From Vulcanisaeta moutnovskia 768-28 (GTDB lineage: Archaea > Thermoproteota > Thermoprotei > Thermoproteales > Thermocladiaceae), in NCBI RefSeq assembly GCF_000190315.1, contig NC_015151.1, positions 682,001-746,000 of the forward strand: 64,000 nt of DNA. Reading direction: 5' to 3'. This document shows, in pieces, positions 25,987-36,034 of this stretch. The notes beneath the pieces are model-generated. The model did not search any database. It was not told where the DNA came from and saw only the letters and a list, made by a program, of their open reading frames with translations. Made by a program: the position numbers and the translations under genes. Within the stretch, counting starts at the first letter, position 1, and each line of letters opens with the position of its first letter.

Positions 25987-27594
25987 ATGTCTATGCAATC
26001 CGCCTCCCGTAGGTGGTTGGTCACGGCTTTAGTCGTTACTATTGCCTCTCTATCGGTTATCCTCTCACTCCTTACCACTGTTAGGGCTCAGCCAAGCCCT
26101 GTTCAGAGTATTAGGTTCACCTACGGCATCGTCTCTTACTATAAGTCCCTCCAGTCCTCCACACCTCCCGGCCTCATTGTCAGGGTTTATGTGGTCAATG
26201 GTTCTAAGGTCTACCCAATACCTGCCTTCGTGGCTGTTTATGGACTGACCCCTAGGCATATCGTCCCAATAGTCTATGGTTTTGGCTCTGTGATTGATGT
26301 ACCATTCAATAATACGAATTGGAGGTTTGTGGCTGGTAGGTGGTTGTCCTTTAATCCGAGTGTTAGTGAGTACAACACGTCACTCCTCGTGTTCGTGACG
26401 TACATAGACCTCGCAACAAACAGGAGTTGGATTACGGCAATCTCAGTGCCATACAACATCGGCTGGGTAATGAAAAACCAAGGGAGTGTAAGGTACATAA
26501 TCCTGACAGCATACATAAACCTAACAACAAAACCATTCAAGCTAATCCCGGCAAAACCACCGGTTATTCAAAGGGATCAATCCATAACCGTCGGCCCATA
26601 CACAGTCTATAACTGTAGTGAGCAGGGCCCATCACCACCCACATTCTATGAATCCGGCTATTACACAACGGTCTACTCACCAACAACGATGTGCGACGGC
26701 TTTACGGGTCCAATACCACTGGCTTGGGTGACGTGGAGTAACGGAATAGTTAATGAGTATGAGGATTACGGACTAAACCTCGCACTTCAAGCCTCGATTA
26801 CAGGGACCACTGATTGGTATGCCACGGATTACTATAATGGTCGGTTCGGTACGATAGGCGTCTCGTATAGCGAGAATGTTTATTGGTATGAGAATACAGG
26901 CGAGATACTTACCAGCTCTGTTGTTAGCGAGGGTAGTATGTATATTTATTATGAGGGTACATTCGCCATAGTTAACTACAGCGAGTACGTGTACAACACG
27001 CACCTCGGAATTTACGAGTACGTGGGGCAGGTACCTGTTGTTGAGGTCATAAGTGTATCAACGCCCGCCGGCTCATCAACCTCAACTCAATCACTCCCAG
27101 GTAATTACGACTTCGGTAATGGGCCGATATCGTACATATACAACGGCTTGATACCACTCGCGGAGCAGGAGCTTGGCTACCCAGTCCTAAATCAATCAAC
27201 TGTGGTAACATACGCAAGCTGGCAAGAGGGGAGTAATGGGCCTGGATGCACAACATTAAACCCAGCTCAAGGACCTAACGAGCTCGTATGGGCCATATTA
27301 TTGCAGAGCGTTGATGAGCAGTACCAGTTGAGTGGTCCCGAGCTTAGGTATGAGTTGGGAGGCTTAGGCCTTGGTATTAACCTAATAGGCCTACTCATGC
27401 CATTGAACACCTTAATTAACGTACGACAAACCGCATTAGCAATATATGTACCAACGAGCAATGTGAATCATGTGAGTTGGTATTTATCCTTAATAACCGC
27501 ATCCAACGCCTTTGGAGTACCAACCTTCGGATTCATAGTAAATGCAACGAGTTACTACCAAAATCCATACAATAACCTGAACTGCCAGGGTTAG
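25987..27594 (+). CDS. Secreted surface protein of unknown function
   Basis: About 535 residues. A signal peptide (hydrophobic at about 12-33, then VRAQP) precedes a Tyr/Ser/Thr/Asn-rich body typical of crenarchaeal secreted proteins, with many N-x-S/T sites and a few cysteines (YNCSEQG, TTMCDGF, PGCTTL, NLNCQG). No transmembrane anchor is seen at the C-terminus. No enzyme motif is recognised. ATG 25987 is preferred over the adjacent TTG 25984; a further ATG lies two codons on. Confidence 0.7.
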   Translation: MSMQSASRRWLVTALVVTIASLSVILSLLTTVRAQPSPVQSIRFTYGIVSYYKSLQSSTPPGLIVRVYVVNGSKVYPIPAFVAVYGLTPRHIVPIVYGFGSVIDVPFNNTNWRFVAGRWLSFNPSVSEYNTSLLVFVTYIDLATNRSWITAISVPYNIGWVMKNQGSVRYIILTAYINLTTKPFKLIPAKPPVIQRDQSITVGPYTVYNCSEQGPSPPTFYESGYYTTVYSPTTMCDGFTGPIPLAWVTWSNGIVNEYEDYGLNLALQASITGTTDWYATDYYNGRFGTIGVSYSENVYWYENTGEILTSSVVSEGSMYIYYEGTFAIVNYSEYVYNTHLGIYEYVGQVPVVEVISVSTPAGSSTSTQSLPGNYDFGNGPISYIYNGLIPLAEQELGYPVLNQSTVVTYASWQEGSNGPGCTTLNPAQGPNELVWAILLQSVDEQYQLSGPELRYELGGLGLGINLIGLLMPLNTLINVRQTALAIYVPTSNVNHVSWYLSLITASNAFGVPTFGFIVNATSYYQNPYNNLNCQG

Positions 27595-27660
27595 TACATC
27601 GATTGCATCATATTTTTGCGCGTACTTAAAGCTTACAAAGGCTTTAGTTTAATAATCCTG

Positions 27661-28677
27661 ATGAACCTGATTGACTACCCGAAATGGCCGTCACTCGCGA
27701 GGGAGTCAATACTTAATGTGCCCATGGATCTGAGGAGTGTTAGGTTGAGTATCGATGGTAAGGTCATTGATTATGGCGCTGAGATTGATTCCGTGGTTAT
27801 TACCGGTATGGGTGGGTCGGGCGTTGTTGGCGATTTATTAAGTGACCTGTGCTGGTTCTGGGATTGCAGGGTGCCCATAATCGTTAGTAAGAACATGAGG
27901 TTACCGAGGAGGTTATCGAGGCCTTTGGTCATAGCCATTAGTTACTCGGGCAACACTGCAGAGACGATAATGAGCGCTAATGAGGCTCTGTCCAGGGGAT
28001 ACCCAGTGATTGGTATTACGACTGGCGGTAAATTAAGCGCGGTACTTAGTGGTAAGGGTGTACCCGTTGTCCTGATTCCAAAGGCTTCGGCGCCCAGGTA
28101 TGGATTACCGGCACTACTATACCCGGCGTTAATCATCCTTGAGAGATTCGGCATTGCCTCAGTGACTAATGAGTTAGAGAGCGGTATTACCGGGATTGAG
28201 AATGCCCTTAAGCACGTTGACGATGCGGTAAACCTGGCCAGGCAGTTAGTGGATTCAATACCCGTGGTTTGGGTTACGGAGAGTAGGCGTGGCGTTGGTA
28301 TTAGGTTTAAGAACGACCTCAACGAAAACGCCAAGTACTACTCAGTGATTTCCGTAGTGCCTGAGGGTGCTCATAATGACATAGCTGCGGTAATCACAAA
28401 GCAAGGCTGTTTAAAGCATGTGGCGATAATGGGACCTAGTGACTATGAGGGCTTGTATGAGGAGGTGCTCATTGACGTGATATCCTCATTCGGGGCAAGG
28501 CCAATAATTGTTAAGCTTGAGGGTAAGACACCTCTCGAGACGGAGATTTATGGCGTAACCTACCTAGGAATTGTAACCCTTGCATTAGCTGAATTGTTGG
28601 GTGTTGAACCTGTGTCCACGGAACCAATTGATAGGCTCAAGAACCTACTTAATGAGAGGAGGGTATTCCAGGTTTAA
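27661..28677 (+). CDS. Bifunctional phosphoglucose/phosphomannose isomerase
   Basis: A SIS-domain isomerase of about 338 residues that interconverts glucose-6-P, mannose-6-P and fructose-6-P, as in crenarchaeal PGI/PMI. Landmarks are VVITGMGGSGVVGDLL (first SIS loop), VIAISYSGNTAETI (second), and a conserved LNENAKYYSVISVVPEGAHND segment with the catalytic Glu and His. ATG 27661 is preferred to the TTG at 27616. The 3' end overlaps the convergent MFS gene by 29 bp. Confidence 0.9.
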   Translation: MNLIDYPKWPSLARESILNVPMDLRSVRLSIDGKVIDYGAEIDSVVITGMGGSGVVGDLLSDLCWFWDCRVPIIVSKNMRLPRRLSRPLVIAISYSGNTAETIMSANEALSRGYPVIGITTGGKLSAVLSGKGVPVVLIPKASAPRYGLPALLYPALIILERFGIASVTNELESGITGIENALKHVDDAVNLARQLVDSIPVVWVTESRRGVGIRFKNDLNENAKYYSVISVVPEGAHNDIAAVITKQGCLKHVAIMGPSDYEGLYEEVLIDVISSFGARPIIVKLEGKTPLETEIYGVTYLGIVTLALAELLGVEPVSTEPIDRLKNLLNERRVFQV

Positions 28678-29839
28678 ATGGTTCAAGGCCTGAGTTTAGG
28701 TAAAATCTTGTGAATATAATAGCCACGGTAATTACTGGAACTAGGAGCAGAGCCATTGATAATCTAATTCCAATTAAATCCGCCGAAACTCCAAATAATG
28801 CTGGAACCACTATGCCTAGTATGCCTTGAAATGCCGAGAAGTAAGAATTGGCGGTGTTCCTTTCCTCAATACTTGTTCCCCTACTGATCATAAGCGTTGA
28901 GAGAGGGTATGTCGAGCCATGAGGTATGCCGAGTATTGCCATAGATGCTATGAATATTGCGTAATTAGGTGATGCGTAGAGCAGGGTAATACCTATTACG
29001 GTTAGTACTATGGAAATGGCCATAGGCCTGAATAGACTTCTTGGGATATAAATGGTTAGGTAAAGCCTGGTAAGGAAGGAGGTAAGGAAGAATGGTACGA
29101 ATGAGAAATAAGCCAAGTATCTACTAACGTGGTATATGCTCTGTGCGTATATTGCTATGAATGCCGTAAAGACAATAAACGGTATACTATATGTGGAGTT
29201 CGCGAGCATGGCCGATATTAAGCCCTTGTTCCTAAGTATCCTACCTGAATCAATGCGTATTCTTGGTTCCCTAGGATCTGGCGGGAATCGTACCCTAAAT
29301 GATAAGGCGAGGGAGAGTATTGCCAGTGGTATGAACAGTAGGAATACGTACCTATAGCCAAATCGGGTCAATAAGTATGTTTCAAATAATGGACCCACAA
29401 CTAAACTCGTACTAAGGGCTAGGGTATAGAGCACAAGTAATCTCTCTGCGGTGGTTTGATCACCTATAATACTTGCTGATGTCATTATGTTGGGCATTAT
29501 TACGCCATACGCAAATCCAGTAAGTATAGATACTAACCAAATACTGAGGGAATTAGCCAGGGAGTACATTGGCAATAGGATTATTATTAATGCATTTGAA
29601 ATAATGAATAGTAGCCTCCTTGTTGACCCAGGTAATCTAGCATTAATAAATAGAATAGATGTGAGATTTACGGCAGTAACCAATGATGCCAACAAACCAA
29701 CTAAATAATTAGAGAATAATAGGTCATACCTAGCCAGTAAAGGTGCTGTGGTTCCGATCATGTTATTTGTTGCACGTATGGCGAAGGTCATTAGGAATAT
29801 CGTAATTGCATAATAAATAATTTCTCGATTGATACGCAC
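28649..29839 (-). CDS. MFS transporter
   Basis: About 396 residues with 12 hydrophobic helices in two six-helix halves joined by a polar loop (SFRVRFPPDPREPRIR). No substrate-specific motif is recognised. GTG 29839 is chosen because a TATA box at 29863-29870 lies 27 bp upstream; the longer frame from TTG 29848 would sit only 18 bp from it. Confidence 0.75.
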   Translation of the reverse strand: MRINREIIYYAITIFLMTFAIRATNNMIGTTAPLLARYDLLFSNYLVGLLASLVTAVNLTSILFINARLPGSTRRLLFIISNALIIILLPMYSLANSLSIWLVSILTGFAYGVIMPNIMTSASIIGDQTTAERLLVLYTLALSTSLVVGPLFETYLLTRFGYRYVFLLFIPLAILSLALSFRVRFPPDPREPRIRIDSGRILRNKGLISAMLANSTYSIPFIVFTAFIAIYAQSIYHVSRYLAYFSFVPFFLTSFLTRLYLTIYIPRSLFRPMAISIVLTVIGITLLYASPNYAIFIASMAILGIPHGSTYPLSTLMISRGTSIEERNTANSYFSAFQGILGIVVPALFGVSADLIGIRLSMALLLVPVITVAIIFTRFYLNSGLEPFKPGIPSSH

Positions 29840-29862
29840 AATAATCAACGGAAGACCTATTA

Positions 29863-29870
29863 CTTAAAAA
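29863..29870 (-). promoter_or_regulatory. TATA box of the MFS gene
   Basis: On the minus strand this reads TTTTTAAG, 27 bp before GTG 29839. Confidence 0.5.
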
Positions 29871-29897
29871 CCATTTGATTTAATAAATCATTGATCA

Positions 29898-30803
29898 TTA
29901 GTAAATCGGTGTGAGCCAGTTCTTGTACTTGCTGACCCTACCGTGAACCACATCCATATAATAACTCCTTACCTTGAGGGCTATTGGGCCTGGTTCTCCA
30001 TTACCAATGACCCTACCGTCAATGTTTACTACCGGAGTTACCTCAGCAGCAGTTCCCGTGAAGAAGACTTCATCCGCCGTATATAATTCCTCCCTGGTAA
30101 TTCTTTTCTCAGTAACTGTTAAGCCTAGGTCCCTTGCTATTGTGATTACGGTATCTCTCGTAATACCCTCGAGTATTGAGTCATATACTGGTGGTGTGTA
30201 TAGTATGCCGTCCTTAATAATGAATATGTTCTCCCCGCTTCCCTCAGCAACATAACCGTCGCGGTTAAGTAATATGGCCTCATCAAATCCCGACACCTTG
30301 GCATCTATTATTGCAATTACGGAATTAACGTAAATACCACTTACCTTGGCCTTCATTGGGAACATAGAATTATGAACCCTTAACCAACTAACTACCTTGG
30401 CCTTAATGCCCTTAGGTTCTAGGTAATGTCCGAAGGGTACCGTTATTATTGCTGTGGTTACATCAAGGTTCCTAATGTCTAGGTTAACGGTACTTGCAGA
30501 TACAAAGGTTATTGGTCTTATATAAACATCCTCATGCACATCATTGGCTCTCAATAGTTCCACGGTTGCATCAATCAGCTCATCAACGCTATAACCAACT
30601 TTAATACTCATTATCTTAGCCGAGTCGTGAAACCTAACGTAATGATCCCTAGCCCTAAATACATATAGATTATTATTGTCAGAATTCCAGTAAGCCCTTA
30701 TACCTTCGAATATTGATGTACCGTAATGTAGCGCATGCGTGAGTATTGGTATTGTAGCTTCCTTTTCAGGTATTAACTTACCATTAACCCATACGTACTT
30801 CAT
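29898..30803 (-). CDS. ilvE: Branched-chain amino acid aminotransferase
   Basis: A fold-type IV PLP aminotransferase of about 301 residues that makes or degrades Val, Leu and Ile. It has HALHYGTSIFEGIRAY, SGIYVNSVIAIIDAKVSGFDEAILLN with the PLP Lys region upstream, EGSGENIFI and the C-terminal EVFFTGTAAEVTPV. Start ATG 30803 gives the usual N-terminus MKYVWVNGK. A TATA box (minus sense, about 30841-30849) lies about 42 bp away, so either a short leader exists or GTG 30815 is used. The longer frame from 30842 begins at the TATA box. Confidence 0.9.
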   Translation of the reverse strand: MKYVWVNGKLIPEKEATIPILTHALHYGTSIFEGIRAYWNSDNNNLYVFRARDHYVRFHDSAKIMSIKVGYSVDELIDATVELLRANDVHEDVYIRPITFVSASTVNLDIRNLDVTTAIITVPFGHYLEPKGIKAKVVSWLRVHNSMFPMKAKVSGIYVNSVIAIIDAKVSGFDEAILLNRDGYVAEGSGENIFIIKDGILYTPPVYDSILEGITRDTVITIARDLGLTVTEKRITREELYTADEVFFTGTAAEVTPVVNIDGRVIGNGEPGPIALKVRSYYMDVVHGRVSKYKNWLTPIY

Positions 30804-30863
30804 TAAGTGTTGCACTATAGGCTCCTTATTAAGCATTATCATTTATATAGTATATTTGTTCAA

Positions 30864-31268
30864 TCACGAGTTAGGGCTAGGTATATCCCTGCCATGGGGG
30901 CATTTATTTGGTCTTCCCAGGTAATCATAAAGCTTCTCTACAACCTCCTCGGGTAATGCATCGTCGAACATCTTGGCCAGTTCGCAGGCCTTATCGGGGT
31001 CAATACCTGCCTTGACAAGTAGGGTTTCAATAACTCTATGGGCTCTGATTAATGAGTTCATTTCCTTAATGCCCTCATCAGTAATGAAGATGCCATTATC
31101 TCTCTTCTCCACGAAACCCTTCCTAATCAAGTGATTTACCTCCTCGTAAGCGCTTGCGGTTGATATGCCGAGAGCCTTAGCAACACTGAATATTGTAGCC
31201 CCAGAACCCTTCTCATTCATCCCCTTAATTACTAATAGGTATAGAAATTCTCTATTGGATATCCTCAC
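30864..31268 (-). CDS. DtxR-family metal-dependent regulator
   Basis: About 134 residues. A winged helix (FSVAKALGISTASAYEEVNHLIRKGFVEKR) is followed by the metal-binding dimerisation domain, ending with the family hallmark CPHGRDIP. Such proteins repress Fe or Mn uptake genes when metal is bound. GTG 31268 is chosen from the TATA box at 31289-31298, 25 bp upstream; the TTG at 31280 is too close. It lies just downstream of an Nramp-like transporter on the same strand, its likely target. Confidence 0.87.
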   Translation of the reverse strand: MRISNREFLYLLVIKGMNEKGSGATIFSVAKALGISTASAYEEVNHLIRKGFVEKRDNGIFITDEGIKEMNSLIRAHRVIETLLVKAGIDPDKACELAKMFDDALPEEVVEKLYDYLGRPNKCPHGRDIPSPNS

Positions 31269-31288
31269 GCTCAGACCCAACTACTACA

Positions 31289-31298
31289 CTTAATAAAG
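31289..31298 (-). promoter_or_regulatory. TATA box of the DtxR-family gene
   Basis: On the minus strand this reads CTTTATTAAG, centred 25 bp before GTG 31268. It shows the regulator has its own promoter separate from the transporter gene. Confidence 0.5.
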
Positions 31299-31329
31299 AT
31301 CTAATTAAACCTTATTCCCTAGGCATCGC

Positions 31330-32580
31330 CTAAATTGCCATTATTGCGGCGTAAATACCTGAAATGACAAGCATAGTTGTTACCACATAAAGCACAATAG
31401 TTCGAGCCCTACTTATTGCATACTCCCCAACAACATCTTTCCTCGATGTTAAACTTATCAATAAGTAGGTGGGTATTGCCAGGGCTATGGCGTTGAAGAC
31501 CATGATCCCCAATATTAAGTTAACGAGGTCTCTCATGAATATTATTATCAGGGCAGCGGGTACAACCTCAACCACGTAAAATGCGTAAAAGCCCCTGGCC
31601 TCACACATCCTCTTACTAAGTCCTGAGGGCCAATTGAAGTACTCGCTAAGTCCATAGGCGAAGCCCAGGCTTATCACGAATATGGCGAGTAACGCCGCTG
31701 CTATCATGCCTATGGCAGCTACTACGAACCAGTACGGACTAATGATCTTGTCAATGGAAAGAAGTGCTGATTGAAAGCCATCAACAACCCCACCCTTAAT
31801 CCTAAGCCAATAACCAACCAATAGGCTACCAATCATTAACACTTCACTTATTATGGCGCCCATAATCGTCTCAAATCTCTCATGAGTATAATGCTCCCTT
31901 CTTAACCCCTTATCGACAATTGCCGATTGCTGGTAATAAAGCATCCAGGGCATTACCACAGCACCAATGTTGGCCGCGAGTAATGTAACGTATAATGAAT
32001 TAATGTATGAACTGGGTGTGAAAATAGACAGAAATGCATCAAAAGTCTCCTGAGGTTTCACAGGTATTACTGCGAAAGCAGTTATGTAAACGAGAATAAA
32101 TGCGGAAATAATCAATAATATATTCTCAACCCTCTTATATGAACCACCCATTAGTATTATGGCTGTATGGAATGTCAGTATCAGGATCACGGAAACGAAG
32201 ACAGGAATTCCAAAGAGAAGTCCTATTGCTGATATTGCTGCGTACTCGCTGACATACGCAGCGCCATCTATGATGAGCATCGCGATTAATGATATCGCCA
32301 CAATCTTCTCGCCATAAACCTCCTTAAGCAAGGTCCCCATACCCTTACCACTGCCTAATGCTGCCCTTATGGTCAATTCCTGAATAAAGTACAAGGGTAT
32401 GGTTAGGAGTATAAGCCAGGGAACCATGGCCAAGCCCATGTAATAACCGCTCTGCATTGCCGTAAGTATACTCGGCGCATCGACGTCAGCAAGCATGGTT
32501 AACCAACCAGGACCTAGTAATACCCTAAGTGAGTCGCTGACTCCTTTAATACTTCTCGATACTCTCTCCTGAAAATTCAC
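31330..32580 (-). CDS. Nramp-like divalent metal transporter, atypical TM1 motif
   Basis: A 416-residue protein with about 11 membrane helices and Nramp architecture. The first helix reads GPGWLTMLADVDAPSILTAM, where classical Nramp has DPGN; the TM6 region reads VVMPWMLYYQQSA in place of MPHN. These substitutions mark a divergent Nramp-related clade with possibly different ion choice. The location next to a DtxR regulator supports a transition-metal role (inference). The first ATG is used. Confidence 0.8.
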   Translation of the reverse strand: MNFQERVSRSIKGVSDSLRVLLGPGWLTMLADVDAPSILTAMQSGYYMGLAMVPWLILLTIPLYFIQELTIRAALGSGKGMGTLLKEVYGEKIVAISLIAMLIIDGAAYVSEYAAISAIGLLFGIPVFVSVILILTFHTAIILMGGSYKRVENILLIISAFILVYITAFAVIPVKPQETFDAFLSIFTPSSYINSLYVTLLAANIGAVVMPWMLYYQQSAIVDKGLRREHYTHERFETIMGAIISEVLMIGSLLVGYWLRIKGGVVDGFQSALLSIDKIISPYWFVVAAIGMIAAALLAIFVISLGFAYGLSEYFNWPSGLSKRMCEARGFYAFYVVEVVPAALIIIFMRDLVNLILGIMVFNAIALAIPTYLLISLTSRKDVVGEYAISRARTIVLYVVTTMLVISGIYAAIMAI

Positions 32581-32648
32581 GCCAGAGTCACAAAAAGACC
32601 TGTTTAATTAATATTTTTCCTGTGGCAACTAAAGAGATAAGGCATGCA

Positions 32649-33848
32649 TTAAGTACCGTGAATAACTCTAACCTTACCCTCAACACCCCTAAGCAAGGCA
32701 TAAAATAGTACCACTGCTATGGCATAGAGTATGGAAGTTATGTACAAGGGCAGGTCTAAATAACCAATATCCATTAGGTAACCACCAATACCTGGACCAA
32801 CAGCTCGCGGTATTGAGGATATCATATTCCAAATACCGAATACACGACCTCTCTCTTCCCTAGGCACTAATTCATTAATGAGTGATGTCAGTAATGGGTT
32901 TGCCATGTTCATGAGCGTATTCCTAATTATGAAAAGAGCTAGTAACAATGGTAGGTCGTATATTAACGGCATTATTGCAAGTACGACCGTGGCCAAGCCC
33001 TCAAGTGTTACCACGGAAATCACCCTACTACGTAGTAGTCTTGATATTGTCGGTGCCATTAACGTGCCCAGGGCTAGTGTGGCGTTGGATATGGCGTAGA
33101 CAATGCCCAGGCTGGCAATGTTTATGTGAAACTTAAGATAGAACCAAAGGCTAAATAGTGGTATTATCACGCCAGCCCCAAGGCCAATTAACGCCTCGGG
33201 CAACAGTCTCTTTATTAGCCATGATGAACGCAGCCTACCCAAATCCCTAAGGCTGATCTTCTCAATCTTTGCATTCACGATGACCGGGTCCAAATGCCTA
33301 ATTGCATTGAGCACTAGAGGTATTGTTAGGTAGACTGCGATTGCCTCGGTCACGAAGATAAGCTCATAACCAAGATGACCAAGGTAACTGGGTAACACAG
33401 CCATTATCGAACCAATGACGCTAAAAACTATGTTGAAGGATGATGAGAGACTAAACACCTCGTCTGATACATTCCTCTGCTTAGCGAATTCACCAATTAT
33501 GGCTGTCAGAACAACGTATCGGTTAAATAATGCTGCCAACAAGTAAGCCGTTGAAACGATAATGGGCACACCGGTGATCATTAGTAGTATTAGGGAGCCG
33601 CTAATTACGGAGAGAACCATGAAGAGTCTGACTCTATTTATGAAATCGGTTAGGTAGCCAACGACTAATGAACCAAGGGCATTTATTAATGAGAAGAGCC
33701 CTAGGACGATACCAATGAGCGTGGTTGATATTCCAATGTTTAACATATATATTGAAAGAATCACCGAATTAGCACCCCAAATGATTCCACTTAGGGAATT
33801 GGCCGTTACCAGGAGGAAACCAACACGACCAATGCGTTTAAACGACAT
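32649..33848 (-). CDS. MFS transporter
   Basis: A 399-residue protein with 12 predicted helices. It carries an MFS-A-like loop (GYLTDFINRVRLF) between helices 2 and 3 and a related motif in the second half (VPREERGRVFGIWN). Substrate unknown; drug/metabolite exporters share this layout. A TATA-like element at about 33870-33879 (minus sense) lies 26 bp upstream of the ATG. It precedes the Nramp-like gene by 68 bp. Confidence 0.75.
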   Translation of the reverse strand: MSFKRIGRVGFLLVTANSLSGIIWGANSVILSIYMLNIGISTTLIGIVLGLFSLINALGSLVVGYLTDFINRVRLFMVLSVISGSLILLMITGVPIIVSTAYLLAALFNRYVVLTAIIGEFAKQRNVSDEVFSLSSSFNIVFSVIGSIMAVLPSYLGHLGYELIFVTEAIAVYLTIPLVLNAIRHLDPVIVNAKIEKISLRDLGRLRSSWLIKRLLPEALIGLGAGVIIPLFSLWFYLKFHINIASLGIVYAISNATLALGTLMAPTISRLLRSRVISVVTLEGLATVVLAIMPLIYDLPLLLALFIIRNTLMNMANPLLTSLINELVPREERGRVFGIWNMISSIPRAVGPGIGGYLMDIGYLDLPLYITSILYAIAVVLFYALLRGVEGKVRVIHGT

Positions 33849-33918
33849 TAGGCATTGGTTAGAGCCTAGGTTAATAAGGTGTATTTCTCATTTAGGAATA
33901 GAAAATTTAAAGAAACAA

Positions 33919-33969
33919 AGAGAAACATAGAATAAGTAATCAAAGGGAATACGATAAAGAGAGAAACAT
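33919..33969 (+). repeat. AGAGAAACAT direct repeat upstream of the sedolisin gene
   Basis: Two exact 10-bp copies, at 33919-33928 and 33960-33969, 41 bp apart. The second abuts the TATA box. It may be an activator or BRE-adjacent site. Confidence 0.35.
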
Positions 33970-33977
33970 TTAAAAAT
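33968..33977 (+). promoter_or_regulatory. TATA box of the sedolisin gene
   Basis: ATTTAAAAAT, centred 27 bp before ATG 34000; leaderless mRNA. Confidence 0.55.
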
Positions 33978-33999
33978 AGAAAAGAAAACATAATTAACT

Positions 34000-35961
34000 A
34001 TGACAAATCTAGGGAAAACCCTACTAATAATAACCGCACTAACGCTAGCACTGACAATACCAATAGTTCACGCTCAGTCATTACCGATAGGCCCATCACC
34101 AACCCCACAATACTTCACATGTACAGAGATAATACCCACAGTATCGGGCTCAAACATAAGCCACGTTATTGTCTGGCTGAGGTTAAGCAACGTTACCACA
34201 CCTAATGGTCTGCTTTACCTGCTTGATCAGATGTATTATAACCCATTTAGTCCCTACTTCCACCAGTTTATTACGCCGCAGCAGTTTGCGGCTTGGTATT
34301 CACCGCCAAGTTACGTCTTCAGTTATATTGAGGGTCTTGCCCAGCAATATGGCTTGACTGTTATGTACACATTCCCAATGCTCATTGAAGCTAGCGGCAA
34401 TGCATCGGCAGTAGACAACTTCCTAACAGCCCTACAATCAGCACCAAGCAACATACAACAATGGATACTGGCAGGAGAATGCATACCACTCGGGTACTTC
34501 ATAGTCAATAGTACAGCCCCCAACTATAAACCACAGTACACAATGCTCAGCCTAAACACGACAAACATCAATACTGTGCTCACAACAAACGTAACCACAC
34601 TAAACGGAGTACCACTACAAATTCGTTATCACCAAGCCGAGATATGGCTACCAAAGGGTCTCGAATTCATCTATGACGAATTACCACTATTTAATGGATA
34701 CACGTATAGTGGCTATACTGGCCAAGGCCTAACAATAGCCATTGTCGATGCCTTTGGCGACTTTGAGGGTGCCTATAAAGCTACATTCACCGGCATAGTT
34801 CCGCCTAAATACGTTTCAGTAGCATGCCAAGACCTGGCAACATTTAGCGAGAACTTTGGCTTGCCGTATAGTCCTTCCCAGTGTAGTGTTATTTACCCAA
34901 CAGGCATGCCAGTAATAACCCGTAGTGATATATACACGGCAGCTGGCTGGTCTTGGGAGACGGCCCTTGACATTGAGTATGCCCATACGATGACTCCTGG
35001 CGCTAATATACTCCTTGTAATATCACCAACATCTGGTGATGATTTGTTCACAGATGTTGAGTACGTGATCGCCAACAAACTAGCAAACTTCATAAGTCTA
35101 AGCTGGGCCTCACTAGAGGATGCCTACTACATACCACCCGTATCATATAACCTACTCTATGGCTATGACGAGATATTCATGCAAGCTGCTGCGGAGGGTA
35201 TTGGCGTATTCGCGGCATCAGGTGATAGTGGTGCCTATGACGTGTTTGTAAGTCCAATGGAGGCCAGTGTCTCATACCCAGCCAGTGATCCGTGGGTGAC
35301 TGGGGTTGGTGGGACAACGCTTAAGGGCGTAATTAGTTATGTAATGACTAACCGCGTAGAGTATGCCTGGGACTGGAATAGCCACTACATGTGGGGCACT
35401 GGAGGCGGTTACTCATTCACATTCCCTGAGACGCCTGGTCAGGCATTGATACACATAGTTTATGAGAGGACTTACGTGTATGAGCCTGACCTAGGCATCT
35501 ACTTCTATACGGTTGGTCATAGGGGTGTGCCAGATATTGCCGCCGATGCTGACCCATTCACCGGCGTATTAATTGTGCTTAATGGCGTGATACCGCCATA
35601 CTTCATAGGCGGCACTAGCCTAGCCACACCACTGTCTGCGGGCATGACCACGACCATACAGAGCTACTTAGGTAATTCATTCATAATCGGTGACCTAGCA
35701 CCAAACCTATACCTACTCGACCACTATTACCCAAGCCAATTCTATGCGTGGAGCACGGCATACCCAACGAGCCAATTCTTCACTGGCTTCCCTGGAGGTA
35801 TGTTCGTGACTCTCGGCGGTGAGAATGGTCTCTATTGGGTCATACAGGGCCAGTGGAACCCAGTTGATGGACTTGGTCAAATAAACGTTTATGGACTGGC
35901 TCAACTGCTTCCATACATAACGCCGAGATACCTCTTTGCGTCTCAGATGCAGATTGGTTAA
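34000..35961 (+). CDS. Sedolisin (S53) secreted acid protease
   Basis: A 653-residue pre-pro-protease. The signal peptide ends about residue 25 (IVHAQ), a pro-kumamolisin-like domain spans about 30-215, and the catalytic domain follows. The Ser-Glu-Asp triad is visible as E320 and D324 (WETALDIEYAH) and S540 (IGGTSLATP), with the oxyanion D409 in ASGDSGAYD. A calcium-site-like NPVDGLGQINVYG lies near the C-terminus. Sedolisins work at low pH, which fits an acidic hot spring and extracellular peptide scavenging. Confidence 0.92.
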   Translation: MTNLGKTLLIITALTLALTIPIVHAQSLPIGPSPTPQYFTCTEIIPTVSGSNISHVIVWLRLSNVTTPNGLLYLLDQMYYNPFSPYFHQFITPQQFAAWYSPPSYVFSYIEGLAQQYGLTVMYTFPMLIEASGNASAVDNFLTALQSAPSNIQQWILAGECIPLGYFIVNSTAPNYKPQYTMLSLNTTNINTVLTTNVTTLNGVPLQIRYHQAEIWLPKGLEFIYDELPLFNGYTYSGYTGQGLTIAIVDAFGDFEGAYKATFTGIVPPKYVSVACQDLATFSENFGLPYSPSQCSVIYPTGMPVITRSDIYTAAGWSWETALDIEYAHTMTPGANILLVISPTSGDDLFTDVEYVIANKLANFISLSWASLEDAYYIPPVSYNLLYGYDEIFMQAAAEGIGVFAASGDSGAYDVFVSPMEASVSYPASDPWVTGVGGTTLKGVISYVMTNRVEYAWDWNSHYMWGTGGGYSFTFPETPGQALIHIVYERTYVYEPDLGIYFYTVGHRGVPDIAADADPFTGVLIVLNGVIPPYFIGGTSLATPLSAGMTTTIQSYLGNSFIIGDLAPNLYLLDHYYPSQFYAWSTAYPTSQFFTGFPGGMFVTLGGENGLYWVIQGQWNPVDGLGQINVYGLAQLLPYITPRYLFASQMQIG

Positions 35962-36034
35962 GGGTAATTGTGGGTAATGCTTAGCTTGTTATTAAAAATT
36001 GAAAGTATTTTTCAAACCCTATAATACCACGGTT

